Source: Pseudomonadota bacterium
Lineage (GTDB): Bacteria; Pseudomonadota; Alphaproteobacteria; Rhizobiales; Xanthobacteraceae
Length of the DNA: 64,000 nt
Assembly: GCA_023404675.1 (NCBI GenBank)
Contig: JAEYAW010000030.1
Location: forward strand, 558,001-622,000
Direction of reading: 5' to 3'
Shown here: positions 16,084 through 22,915 of the stretch, one piece after another
How positions within the stretch are numbered: the first letter of the stretch is position 1
Layout: each line of letters starts with the position of its first letter
The notes under the pieces: generated by a model
Told to the model about the DNA's origin: nothing
Seen by the model: the letters and a program-made list of their open reading frames with translations, nothing else
Databases searched by the model: none
Program-made: the position numbers and the translations under genes

Positions 16084-17352
16084 GTGGAGCCGGGGTATCG
16101 GGTGCGCGTCCGTCGTCGCCATATCATCTATCTGCAAGGCTATGACCCGCGCGGACTTGCCCAATACTACCGCATGTTCCGGACGGAGCTGCGCAAGTTC
16201 GGCAGGCTCTATGCCGTCAAGTCCAGCGTGACCCGGCCGACGACCACAGACACCACGGTCGCCTCCTGGACCATCGACACCGCCGGCGACGACTGGCAGA
16301 CCACGACCACTTACGATTTTCTGCGACTCGAAGACCTGATCCAGACCGATCTGGCCTGGCCGCTGTGGAAAACCATCCTGTGGGCCGAGGTCATCTACTG
16401 GCGACTGGTGCTCAACGGGACGCTGTGGCGCTTCGCCCGCGCCCATTGGCGGTTCGCGGTCTTCATCAGCTATCCGCACTACGTGCTGTTCAACGAGGTG
16501 CTGCTGACCGGCGCGCTCGGCTGGGGCATGCGATCGCTGCTGGAATGGCTTGGATTTCCCAGCTTCGTCAGCGCGATAGCCGGATTTCTGGTGTTCGTGG
16601 CCGCGTTCGGATGGCTGGCGCGGGCGTCAGAGCGGCGCACCTACATGCTTTACCTGATGGCCGACACCATCTTCACCTGGCAGTTCTCGCACCGCAACCG
16701 CCCGGACTGGGACGAGCGGATCGAGAGCTTCGCCCGGCATCTCGTCCGCGTCGCGCAGGACAGCGATGCCGACGAGATCGTGGTGGTCGGTCACAGCTCC
16801 GGATCGTTCCTCGGCACCGAGATGCTGGCGCGGGCGCTGGAGCTTGATCCCGACCTCGGCCGCCGCCGCTCGCGCATGATGCTGCTGACCATCGGCGGCA
16901 ATCTGCCGATCGTCGGCTTCCATCGCGCCTCCCGCAGCTTCCGGGAACACCTGCTGCGTCTGGCCGTGGAGCCGACGGTCGACTGGATCGACTGCCAGTC
17001 GCGCAAGGATGTGATGAACTTCTTCCCGTTCGATCCCATTGCCGCGCACGGGCTCGATCCGGGACCTGCCGCCCGCAACCCGCGCATCTGGTTCCTGCGG
17101 TTGCGGGACCTGGTCGATCCCGCCCGCTACAATGTATTCCGCTGGAAGTTCTTCCGGGTGCACTTCCAGTTCGTGATGGCCAATGAACGCCCCAATGCCT
17201 ACGACTTCTTCGCGATCGTGTGCGGCCCGGTCCCGCTCAAGGAGCGGTTCGACCATCCGGATGCCGCGCTTGCGACGCTGATCGGTTCGCCGGGCGACAG
17301 CACCGCGGCATGGGCGGAACTGGATCCGCCCGCCCCGGCCCCGGCGGGCTGA
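16084..17352 (+). CDS. Membrane-associated alpha/beta-hydrolase-like protein of unknown function
   Basis: About 422 residues. An N-terminal segment with HIIYLQGYDPRG recalls the first strand and oxyanion region of an alpha/beta hydrolase. It is interrupted by an aromatic-rich region with probably two membrane helices (about 130-152 and 163-180), then VVVGHSSGS with a nucleophile elbow G-H-Ser238-S-G and a C-terminal region with FFPFDPIAAHGLDP. A split hydrolase with a membrane hairpin inserted between strand 1 and the nucleophile is implied. No ATG is available near the beginning; GTG at 16084 or 16102 is likely. It lies between xseB (51 bp) and dxs. No substrate can be proposed; lipase or esterase activity is only an inference from the Ser motif. 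Confidence 0.7.
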   Translation: MEPGYRVRVRRRHIIYLQGYDPRGLAQYYRMFRTELRKFGRLYAVKSSVTRPTTTDTTVASWTIDTAGDDWQTTTTYDFLRLEDLIQTDLAWPLWKTILWAEVIYWRLVLNGTLWRFARAHWRFAVFISYPHYVLFNEVLLTGALGWGMRSLLEWLGFPSFVSAIAGFLVFVAAFGWLARASERRTYMLYLMADTIFTWQFSHRNRPDWDERIESFARHLVRVAQDSDADEIVVVGHSSGSFLGTEMLARALELDPDLGRRRSRMMLLTIGGNLPIVGFHRASRSFREHLLRLAVEPTVDWIDCQSRKDVMNFFPFDPIAAHGLDPGPAARNPRIWFLRLRDLVDPARYNVFRWKFFRVHFQFVMANERPNAYDFFAIVCGPVPLKERFDHPDAALATLIGSPGDSTAAWAELDPPAPAPAG

Positions 17353-17732
17353 GGCATAAAAGTCACAGTTCTGCCACAAATCGGCACGGTTTGTGCCTGT
17401 CCGCCCTACGTGAGGCTTGCATAGTCCCCATTTCGCTGGCGCAGTGCGGTCGACGGAGCTCCGAGGGGATTGCTTGGCTTCCAAGATCGATTTGTGTAAG
17501 GCTTCTAAGGATATGGGATGATGGCAACGGCCAAAGGGTTCCAAGGGACGGATTGGCCAGCCATCAAGACGCGACATATTCGCAAACGTGACCTGCATCA
17601 CAGTTGTGAACGGGGCAGCGATCTAGGTTTTAAGATACACAACCCTGCTCGGACCAGCCGGCCGACTGGTTTTCGCGGACACGCCGCGAGAATGCCGTCC
17701 AAGGCCGCGGTATCCGAGTCTGAGAATTGGAC
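17353..17732. promoter_or_regulatory. Leader/promoter region of dxs with a CRP-like site
   Basis: 380 bp without a convincing gene. At 17587-17602 there is CGTGA-N6-TCACA, a one-mismatch fit to the CRP/FNR-family consensus TGTGA-N6-TCACA, about 130 bp before dxs. CACAAA/TTTGTG at 17375-17395 can form a small hairpin after the preceding gene. A 74-codon open frame beginning at 17518 has a purine-rich site but no protein-like features. Confidence 0.35.
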
Positions 17733-19664
17733 ATGCCAGTGACCAGCACCAGTAAAACGCCCCTCCTCGACACGATCCGCACACCGGAAGACCTGCGCAA
17801 GCTCAAGGTCGAGCAGGTCCGCCAGGTTGCCGACGAACTGCGTCAGGAGACCATCGACACCGTTTCGGTCACGGGCGGGCATTTTGGCGCGGGACTGGGC
17901 GTCGTGGAACTGACCACCGCCATCCATTACGTATTCGATACACCGCGCGACCGCCTGATCTGGGATGTCGGCCACCAGGCCTATCCGCACAAGATCCTGA
18001 CCGGCCGCCGCGACCGGATCCGCACCCTGCGCATGCCGGAGGGCCTGTCCGGCTTCACCAAGCGCTCGGAGAGCGAATACGATCCGTTCGGCGCGGCCCA
18101 CTCCTCCACCTCGATCTCCGCCGGTCTCGGCATGGCCGTGGCGCGCGACCTGTCCGGCGGCAAGAACAACGTGATCGCCGTGATCGGCGACGGCGCGATG
18201 TCGGCTGGCATGGCCTACGAGGCCATGAATAACGCCGGCGCGATGAACTCGCGCCTGATCGTGATCCTCAACGACAACGACATGTCGATCGCCCCGCCGG
18301 TCGGCGCGATGTCGGCCTATCTGTCGCGGCTCTATTCGGGCAAGACCTACCGCTCGCTGCGGGAGGCCGCCAAGCAGCTCGGCAAGCATCTGCCGAAGGT
18401 GCTCGCCGACCGCGCCAATCGCGTGGAAGAGTATTCGCGCGGCTTCATGGTCGGCGGCGGCACGCTGTTCGAGGAGCTGGGCTTCTATTACGTCGGCCCG
18501 ATCGACGGCCACAACCTCGATCACCTGCTGCCAGTGCTCACCAACGTGCGCGACATGGAGACCGGACCGATCCTGGTCCATGTCGTCACGCAGAAGGGCA
18601 AGGGCTACGGCCCGGCGGAGGCCGCGGCCGACAAGTATCATGCCGTGGTGAAGTTCGACGTCGCCACCGGCGCGCAGTCCAAGGCCAAATCGAACGCGCC
18701 CGCCTACCAGAACGTGTTCGGCCAGAGCCTCGTGAAGGAAGCGCAGAAGGACGACAAGATCGTCGCCATCACGGCGGCGATGCCGTCCGGCACCGGCGTC
18801 GATATCTTCAACAAGGCGTTCCCGGAGCGCACCTTCGACGTCGGCATCGCCGAGCAGCACGCGGTGACCTTCGCCGCGGGTCTTGCGACCGAAGGCTACA
18901 AGCCGTTCTGCGCGATCTACTCCACGTTCCTGCAGCGCGGCTACGATCAGGTGGTGCACGATGTCGCGATCCAGAACCTGCCGGTGCGTTTCGCGATCGA
19001 CCGCGCGGGCCTCGTCGGCGCCGACGGCGCGACCCATGCCGGCTCGTTCGACAACGCCTATCTCGGCTGCCTGCCGAACATGGTGATCATGGCGGCCTCG
19101 GACGAAGCCGAGCTGGTGCACATGGTCGCGACGCAGGTTGCGATCAACGACCGTCCGAGTTCGCTGCGCTATCCGCGCGGCGAAGGTCGCGGCGTCGAAC
19201 TTCCCGAGATCGGCGTGCCGCTTCCGATCGGAAAGGGCCGCATCATCCGTGAGGGCAGCAAGGTGGCGCTGCTGTCGTTCGGCACCCGCCTCGCCGAGTG
19301 CGAGAAGGCCGCCGATGAACTCGCCGCGCACGGCCTCTCCGCCACGGTTGCGGATGCGCGTTTCATGAAGCCGCTCGACGTCGATCTGGTGCTGAAGCTC
19401 GCGCGCGAGCACGAGATCTTCATCACCATCGAGGAGGGCTCCATCGGCGGCTTCGGCTCGCATGTCATTCAGGTGCTCGCCGAGCACGGCGTGCTGGACC
19501 GGGGCCTGCGCGTGCGCACCATGGTGCTGCCCGACGTGTTCCTCGATCACGACTCGCCGGCGGCGATGTATGCCCGCGCCGGTCTCGACGCCAAGGGCAT
19601 CGTCGCCAAGGTGTTCGAGGCGCTCGGCAAGGACGTGAAGGCCGAGACCGTCAAGCTCGCCTGA
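17733..19664 (+). CDS. dxs: 1-deoxy-D-xylulose-5-phosphate synthase
   Basis: 643 residues, full length. Condenses pyruvate and glyceraldehyde 3-phosphate to DXP, the entry step of the MEP isoprenoid pathway and precursor for thiamine and pyridoxal in many bacteria. The thiamine-diphosphate motif GDGAMSAGMAYEAMNNAG is present, with SVTGGHFGAGLGVVELT (catalytic His), DVGHQAYPHKILTGR, GLSGFTKRSESEYD, and in the transketolase-type pyrimidine domain AEQHAVTFAAGLATEG and DRAGLVGADGATHAG. ATG at 17733 is preferred over TTG six bases earlier. Downstream lies a deoxyribosyltransferase-like gene (18 bp), whereas in related genomes I would expect tlyA here. Confidence 0.97.
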   Translation: MPVTSTSKTPLLDTIRTPEDLRKLKVEQVRQVADELRQETIDTVSVTGGHFGAGLGVVELTTAIHYVFDTPRDRLIWDVGHQAYPHKILTGRRDRIRTLRMPEGLSGFTKRSESEYDPFGAAHSSTSISAGLGMAVARDLSGGKNNVIAVIGDGAMSAGMAYEAMNNAGAMNSRLIVILNDNDMSIAPPVGAMSAYLSRLYSGKTYRSLREAAKQLGKHLPKVLADRANRVEEYSRGFMVGGGTLFEELGFYYVGPIDGHNLDHLLPVLTNVRDMETGPILVHVVTQKGKGYGPAEAAADKYHAVVKFDVATGAQSKAKSNAPAYQNVFGQSLVKEAQKDDKIVAITAAMPSGTGVDIFNKAFPERTFDVGIAEQHAVTFAAGLATEGYKPFCAIYSTFLQRGYDQVVHDVAIQNLPVRFAIDRAGLVGADGATHAGSFDNAYLGCLPNMVIMAASDEAELVHMVATQVAINDRPSSLRYPRGEGRGVELPEIGVPLPIGKGRIIREGSKVALLSFGTRLAECEKAADELAAHGLSATVADARFMKPLDVDLVLKLAREHEIFITIEEGSIGGFGSHVIQVLAEHGVLDRGLRVRTMVLPDVFLDHDSPAAMYARAGLDAKGIVAKVFEALGKDVKAETVKLA

Positions 19665-19682
19665 TCCGGCCGCGCTTCAGCG

Positions 19683-20252
19683 ATGAAGATCTATCTCGCG
19701 GGTCCGGAGGTGTTTCTTCCGGACGCGATGGAGATCGGCCGGCGCAAGAAGAACATCTGCGCCCGCCACGGCCTTGAAGGGGTGTTTCCGCTCGACACCG
19801 CCACCGACCTGACGCTGAGCGACGCCTCGCTGCGCATCTTCCGCGCCAATGTCGCGCTGATGGACGCAGCCGACGCCATCATCGCCAACCTGACGCCGTT
19901 TCGCGGCGTCGGCGCGGATGCCGGCACGGTCTACGAACTGGGTTACATGGCGGGGCGCGGCAAGCCGTGCTTCGGCTACTCAAACCATCCGGCGAGCTAC
20001 GTGGAGCGCGTCAGCGGCGCGATGGCTGTAGTCGCGGGCGACGACGGCCGCCTCGCCGACCCGCATGATCTCACCGTGGAAAGCTTCGGCCTCGCTGACA
20101 ACCTGATGATGATCCACGCGCTGGACCTCAACGGCCACCCGCTGGTGACGCCCGCTCACGCGCCGGACGACATCTGGCGCGATCTGGCGTGCTTCGAGCT
20201 GTGCGTGAGGGCGGCGGGGCGGGTGGAGCGCGCCGCACAACCTTCTGAATAG
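19683..20252 (+). CDS. Nucleoside 2-deoxyribosyltransferase-like protein
   Basis: 189 residues. Begins MKIYLAGPEVFLPDA, the substrate-binding strand of the nucleoside 2-deoxyribosyltransferase fold; later DAADAIIANLTPFRGVGADAGT and YELGYMAGRGKPCFGYSN carry the catalytic Glu and the typical second binding loop. Members swap bases between deoxynucleosides or hydrolyse modified deoxynucleoside monophosphates. Starts 18 bp after dxs and is probably cotranscribed. Immediately downstream base composition drops sharply to A+T-rich, so this gene marks the left edge of the accessory patch. Confidence 0.85.
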   Translation: MKIYLAGPEVFLPDAMEIGRRKKNICARHGLEGVFPLDTATDLTLSDASLRIFRANVALMDAADAIIANLTPFRGVGADAGTVYELGYMAGRGKPCFGYSNHPASYVERVSGAMAVVAGDDGRLADPHDLTVESFGLADNLMMIHALDLNGHPLVTPAHAPDDIWRDLACFELCVRAAGRVERAAQPSE

Positions 20253-20297
20253 TTGTTGCGATCTTTCAACTTTATATGTATTTTTGATTTGCTTGTC
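20253..20297 (+). promoter_or_regulatory. Possible promoter of the reverse transcriptase locus
   Basis: A+T-rich stretch right after the preceding gene: TATATG at 20273-20278 could be a -10 element, with TTGTTG at 20253-20258 as a poorly spaced -35 (14 bp). A start near 20285 would place the first hairpin at the 5' end of the transcript. Judged by eye only. Confidence 0.3.
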
Positions 20298-20476
20298 GGC
20301 GCTAACGCCACGACTTGAGCGACAAGTCGTCCTGTACGACCTGTATGCTTTTAGATGCGTGAGGGTCTCACGGCCCTTACACACTCTTTCGGATGGCGGC
20401 TTCTCTAAGAAGACGTCGTGGATAGCCGACAAGATCACTAAGGAGGCGCCAATTACGAAGTTCATTCGTTGGGCGC
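20298..20476 (+). ncRNA. Candidate structured RNA upstream of the reverse transcriptase
   Basis: Five small hairpins follow each other in 179 nt: GGCG/CGCC with loop CTAA (20298-20309); a perfect 8-bp stem ACGACTTG/CAAGTCGT with a 5-nt loop (20310-20330), whose 3' arm can alternatively pair as GTCGT/ACGAC with 20336-20340; CGTGAG/CTCACG with a GGT triloop (20358-20372); CTTCT/AGAAG with a CTA triloop (20400-20412); and GCGCC/GGCGC plus ACGAA/TTCGT as a two-part stem (20446-20476). Many bacterial RTs (retrons, some defence RTs) use an RNA encoded just upstream as template or cofactor, and this position fits. No family was recognised. The same bases also contain a weak open frame, so RNA status needs expression data. 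Confidence 0.45.
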
Positions 20477-20637
20477 GTCGAGTGAGAGAACTCGTGATGT
20501 TCGCTATCCTTCTCTGGAAGGCGGCGAAATTCATCTACGAGTTCATCTCCTCGACCGTCATCTGTAATCACAATGTACCTAAACTACGACATCAAACACA
20601 AATCAGGAAAGCGCTGGATATTTGTCCCCAACGATGA
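20452..20637 (+). CDS. Possible small membrane peptide overlapping the reverse transcriptase start
   Basis: A perfect AAGGAGG ribosome site at 20440-20446 is followed after five bases by ATT at 20452 in an open frame of 61 sense codons ending with TGA at 20635-20637. The product would have basic residues (KFIRWARRVR), one hydrophobic helix (LVMFAILLWKAAKFIYEFIS) and a polar tail. ATT is a rare start codon (as in infC); GTG 20482 or ATG 20497 would need no nearby ribosome site. It overlaps the RT gene by 65 bp in another frame, which could couple translation to an RT gene that has no ribosome site of its own. No homologue is recognised. It may be spurious or the remnant of a longer membrane protein. 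Confidence 0.3.
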   Translation: MTKFIRWARRVRELVMFAILLWKAAKFIYEFISSTVICNHNVPKLRHQTQIRKALDICPQR

Positions 20638-21301
20638 ATGTCGCGCATATGGCGAGCGCCTCGTTGATGAATGCACTAGCAAAATAAAATTTCCCGACCA
20701 CTACTACCATTATGTTTCAGGTGGGCACGTTGCGGCTCTTCATGCGCATATCGAAAATAGATTCTTCTTCAAAATAGACTTGGAGAATTTTTACTATACA
20801 ATTCGCAGGAACCGTGTTGCTGCCGCGCTTAGCAGTTTTGGCATCTCCAAGGCTCGCGACAAAGCAAAATGGTCTTGCGTAAAAAATCCATATTCGAACG
20901 AAGGTTACGTTCTCCCGATAGGATTCGTGCAATCGCCAATCCTTTCGAGTACAGTCGTGTTACGCTCCCCTTTAGAAAAAGCAATCCAACAATCCCTATC
21001 AAATGGCATTGTTATCTCAATGTATTTTGACGATTTCATCGGATCGTCGAACGACCTTATTAAGCTTTGCGCAGCCTTCAAAGATATTAATAAGGCTTGC
21101 GCAGATTCAAATTTCCCATTGAATTTGTCAAAAACAGTAAGACCTACTTTAAGTCTAGCCGCATTCAATTGTGACTTACGTCGTGGTTTCGCTGCCGTGT
21201 CTACAAGTAGGGTAGATGAGTTTTATTCAGTAGAGAGAACGCCAAAATCGCAGCAAGGTTTTGAGGATTATCGCAAAAGAGTTACTCGTCAAAATAGTTA
21301 G
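20573..21301 (+). CDS. Small stand-alone reverse transcriptase (RNA-directed DNA polymerase)
   Basis: 242 residues, much shorter than retron RTs (about 300 or more) and group II maturases. RT blocks are visible in order: HYYHYVSGGHVAALHAHI (43-60, block 2), FFFKIDLENFYYTI (64-77, block A with catalytic Asp69), YVLPIGFVQSP (112-122, block B), ISMYFDDFIGS (148-158, block C with the catalytic pair Asp153-Asp154) and FPLNLSKT (181-188, block D), then LAAFNCDL and a short C-terminal tail of about 40 residues, little room for a thumb. It lacks the NAxxH and VTG motifs of retron RTs and has IGFVQSP where DGR RTs have IGxxxSQ. ATG 20573 is the only start after an in-frame stop at 20495; no ribosome site is seen. 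Clearly A+T-richer than all neighbours, so acquired. Relationship to the unassigned/Abi-type defence RTs is the best guess. Confidence 0.8.
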   Translation: MYLNYDIKHKSGKRWIFVPNDECRAYGERLVDECTSKIKFPDHYYHYVSGGHVAALHAHIENRFFFKIDLENFYYTIRRNRVAAALSSFGISKARDKAKWSCVKNPYSNEGYVLPIGFVQSPILSSTVVLRSPLEKAIQQSLSNGIVISMYFDDFIGSSNDLIKLCAAFKDINKACADSNFPLNLSKTVRPTLSLAAFNCDLRRGFAAVSTSRVDEFYSVERTPKSQQGFEDYRKRVTRQNS

Positions 21302-21302
21302 T

Positions 21303-21375
21303 AGGAAGAGTCCTCCACCCTATAGCAGTGTCTGATCTGCGGGAATTTATAACGGGTCAGAAGCAAAACTCTTCC
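21303..21375 (+). ncRNA. Candidate structured RNA just downstream of the reverse transcriptase
   Basis: Starts 2 nt after the RT stop codon. Outer perfect 9-bp stem AGGAAGAGT (21303-21311) with ACTCTTCCT (21367-21375); nested inner 9-bp stem TCTGATCTG (21331-21339) with CGGGTCAGA (21353-21361), two G-U pairs, around a 13-nt A+T-rich loop. No T-run follows, so it is not an ordinary intrinsic terminator. It may be the 3' part of an RT-associated RNA, a 3'-end stabiliser or a processing structure. Confidence 0.4.
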
Positions 21376-21412
21376 TTCAGAGTCTCCTGTAAAAACATCA
21401 ATTGACGGTCGG

Positions 21413-21488
21413 TTGGTGGGCCCGGCAGGACTCGAACCTGCAACCAGACCGTTATGAGCGGCCGGCTCTAACCATTGAGCTACAGGCC
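21413..21488 (-). tRNA. tRNA-Ile2 (anticodon CAU, lysidine-modified)
   Basis: Minus strand, 76 nt including encoded CCA. Acceptor GGGCCTG/CGGGCCC, D stem GCTC/GAGC, anticodon stem GGCCG/CGGTC with loop CTCATAA, T stem GCAGG/CCTGC with TTCGAGT loop. The CAU anticodon with a GGGCCTGTAGCTCA start and CTCATAA loop matches the minor isoleucine tRNA whose C34 is converted to lysidine by TilS, not initiator or elongator Met. Its 3' end faces the A+T-rich RT patch, the usual geometry for integration into a tRNA gene, but no direct repeat of the tRNA end was found at the other side. Confidence 0.93.
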
Positions 21489-21673
21489 CGTCCGCCGCGC
21501 GGCGGCTGGCGGGATGACGTCTCCCATACAGAGTCGCGCGCCGCGGGGCAACGGCGGGGTGCATGCCGGCAATATCCACGTGAAGGACCACCCCGGGCGC
21601 AGGATAGGCGGGGGCGCGCAGAACAGGCCAGCAAGCGGCCCTGCGATCCGGCTCTGCCAACCTGCCCCAAAAA

Positions 21674-22915
21674 TCACGCCGCCAGCGCGTGCCCCGGCAC
21701 CCCTGCGAGCCGCCGGCCGCGCAGCAGCAGCGCGATGCAGATCAGGATATTGATCGCGTTCCACACCAGCCCGTGCACGAAGGCGGCGGCGTAGGATCCG
21801 GTCATGTCGAAGATGACGCCGGACACCCAGCCGCCCAGCGACATGCCGATCACCGACGCCAGCAGCACCAGCCCCACCCGGGTGCCGATGTCGCGCGCGG
21901 GCAGCGCCTCGCGCATGATGATGGCGTAGCTCGGCACGATGCCGCCCTGAAACAGGCCGAACATCGCAGAGATGAGGTAGAGCGACGGCAGGCTGGTGAA
22001 GAACAGGTAGAACAGCAGCGCCACGCCCTGCGCCACAGAGCCGATCAGCAGCGTCGGCACGCCGCCGATCCGGTCGGCCAGATAACCTGACCCGATGCGG
22101 CTGACGATGCCGAGCGCCATCATCAGCGACAGCATCTCCGCCCCCCGCGCGGGGCCATAGCCGAGATCGCCGCAATACGCGACGATATGCACCTGAGGCA
22201 TCGCCATGGCGACGCAGCAGGCCACCGCCGCCACCGCCAGCACCGCCGTCAGCGCGTTGCCGCCGAGGCGCAGGTCCACGCGCTGGACCGGAGCCTTGGC
22301 ATCCGCACGCAGCGCCTCGCCGCGCGTCCGGCGCTGCAGCAGCCAGACGGCCAGGCCCATCGCCAGCATCACCGCGATGCCGATGGCGAAGTTGGTGGTG
22401 CGCCATCCGGCGTGCTCGATGCCGAAACTCACCAGCGGCGGCCACAGCGCGCCGCCGACATAGTTGCCGCTGGCCGCGATGGTAACGGCGAGGCCGCGGC
22501 GGCGGTCGAACCAGCGTGCGGCCTCGGTCATCAGCGGCCCGAACGTTGCCGACGCGCCCAATCCGATCACCGCGTGCAAAGCGACGAACAGGCCGAGCGA
22601 ACCGGCCGCCGCCGTGCCGAGATAGCCGAGCCCGGTCAGCACCGCCCCGAAACCGATCGCGGCGACGAGACCGAAGCGGTCGCAGAGCCGTCCGGTGACG
22701 ACGCTGCCAAGTCCGAACCCGGCCATGGTGAGGGTGAAGGCAAGCGAGGCGGCGGCGCGCGAGGCGCCGAAATCGGCCTGCGCGGCAGGCAGCACGACGA
22801 CCACCGACCACATGCCGACGGCGCCGATCGCCCCGATCAATAAAACGATGGAGAGCCGAATCCAGGCTTCGCCCGAATCCGGAACGAAGGCGACGGCGGC
22901 GGTGCGCGGGGACAT
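21674..22915 (-). CDS. MFS transporter (OFA/monocarboxylate-type)
   Basis: 413 residues with about 12 predicted membrane helices in two halves. Major-facilitator signatures include GSVVTGRLCDRFG in the loop between helices 2 and 3, RRGLAVTIAASGNYVGGALW, SRIGSGYLADRIGG and FQGGIVPSYAIIMREALP. The overall pattern fits the oxalate:formate/monocarboxylate cluster, so an organic-acid substrate is possible but not provable. It stands alone between tRNA-Ile2 and flhA. The 185 bp to the tRNA hold no gene that I can support. Confidence 0.85.
   Translation of the reverse strand: MSPRTAAVAFVPDSGEAWIRLSIVLLIGAIGAVGMWSVVVVLPAAQADFGASRAAASLAFTLTMAGFGLGSVVTGRLCDRFGLVAAIGFGAVLTGLGYLGTAAAGSLGLFVALHAVIGLGASATFGPLMTEAARWFDRRRGLAVTIAASGNYVGGALWPPLVSFGIEHAGWRTTNFAIGIAVMLAMGLAVWLLQRRTRGEALRADAKAPVQRVDLRLGGNALTAVLAVAAVACCVAMAMPQVHIVAYCGDLGYGPARGAEMLSLMMALGIVSRIGSGYLADRIGGVPTLLIGSVAQGVALLFYLFFTSLPSLYLISAMFGLFQGGIVPSYAIIMREALPARDIGTRVGLVLLASVIGMSLGGWVSGVIFDMTGSYAAAFVHGLVWNAINILICIALLLRGRRLAGVPGHALAA

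Noticed and set aside
17518..17742. Possible 74-codon gene before dxs
   Set aside because: Purine-rich stretch upstream, but the peptide is His/Arg-rich without structure, overlaps the dxs start and lacks any family feature.
20393..20425. Ten-residue minigene ATG-to-TAG in the RT leader
   Set aside because: Falls across a hairpin, has no ribosome site and encodes a simple Arg-rich peptide; more likely incidental.
20253..21412. Retron, DGR or CRISPR-associated RT explanation for the RT locus
   Set aside because: No retron VTG or NAxxH motifs, no IGxxxSQ, no template/variable repeat pair, no Cas genes and no repeat-spacer array were seen.
21413..21488. Reading the CAU tRNA as tRNA-Met
   Set aside because: The GGGCCTG acceptor, D-arm and CTCATAA loop match the lysidine-modified tRNA-Ile2, and initiator features (three G-C pairs in the anticodon stem, 1-72 mismatch) are absent.
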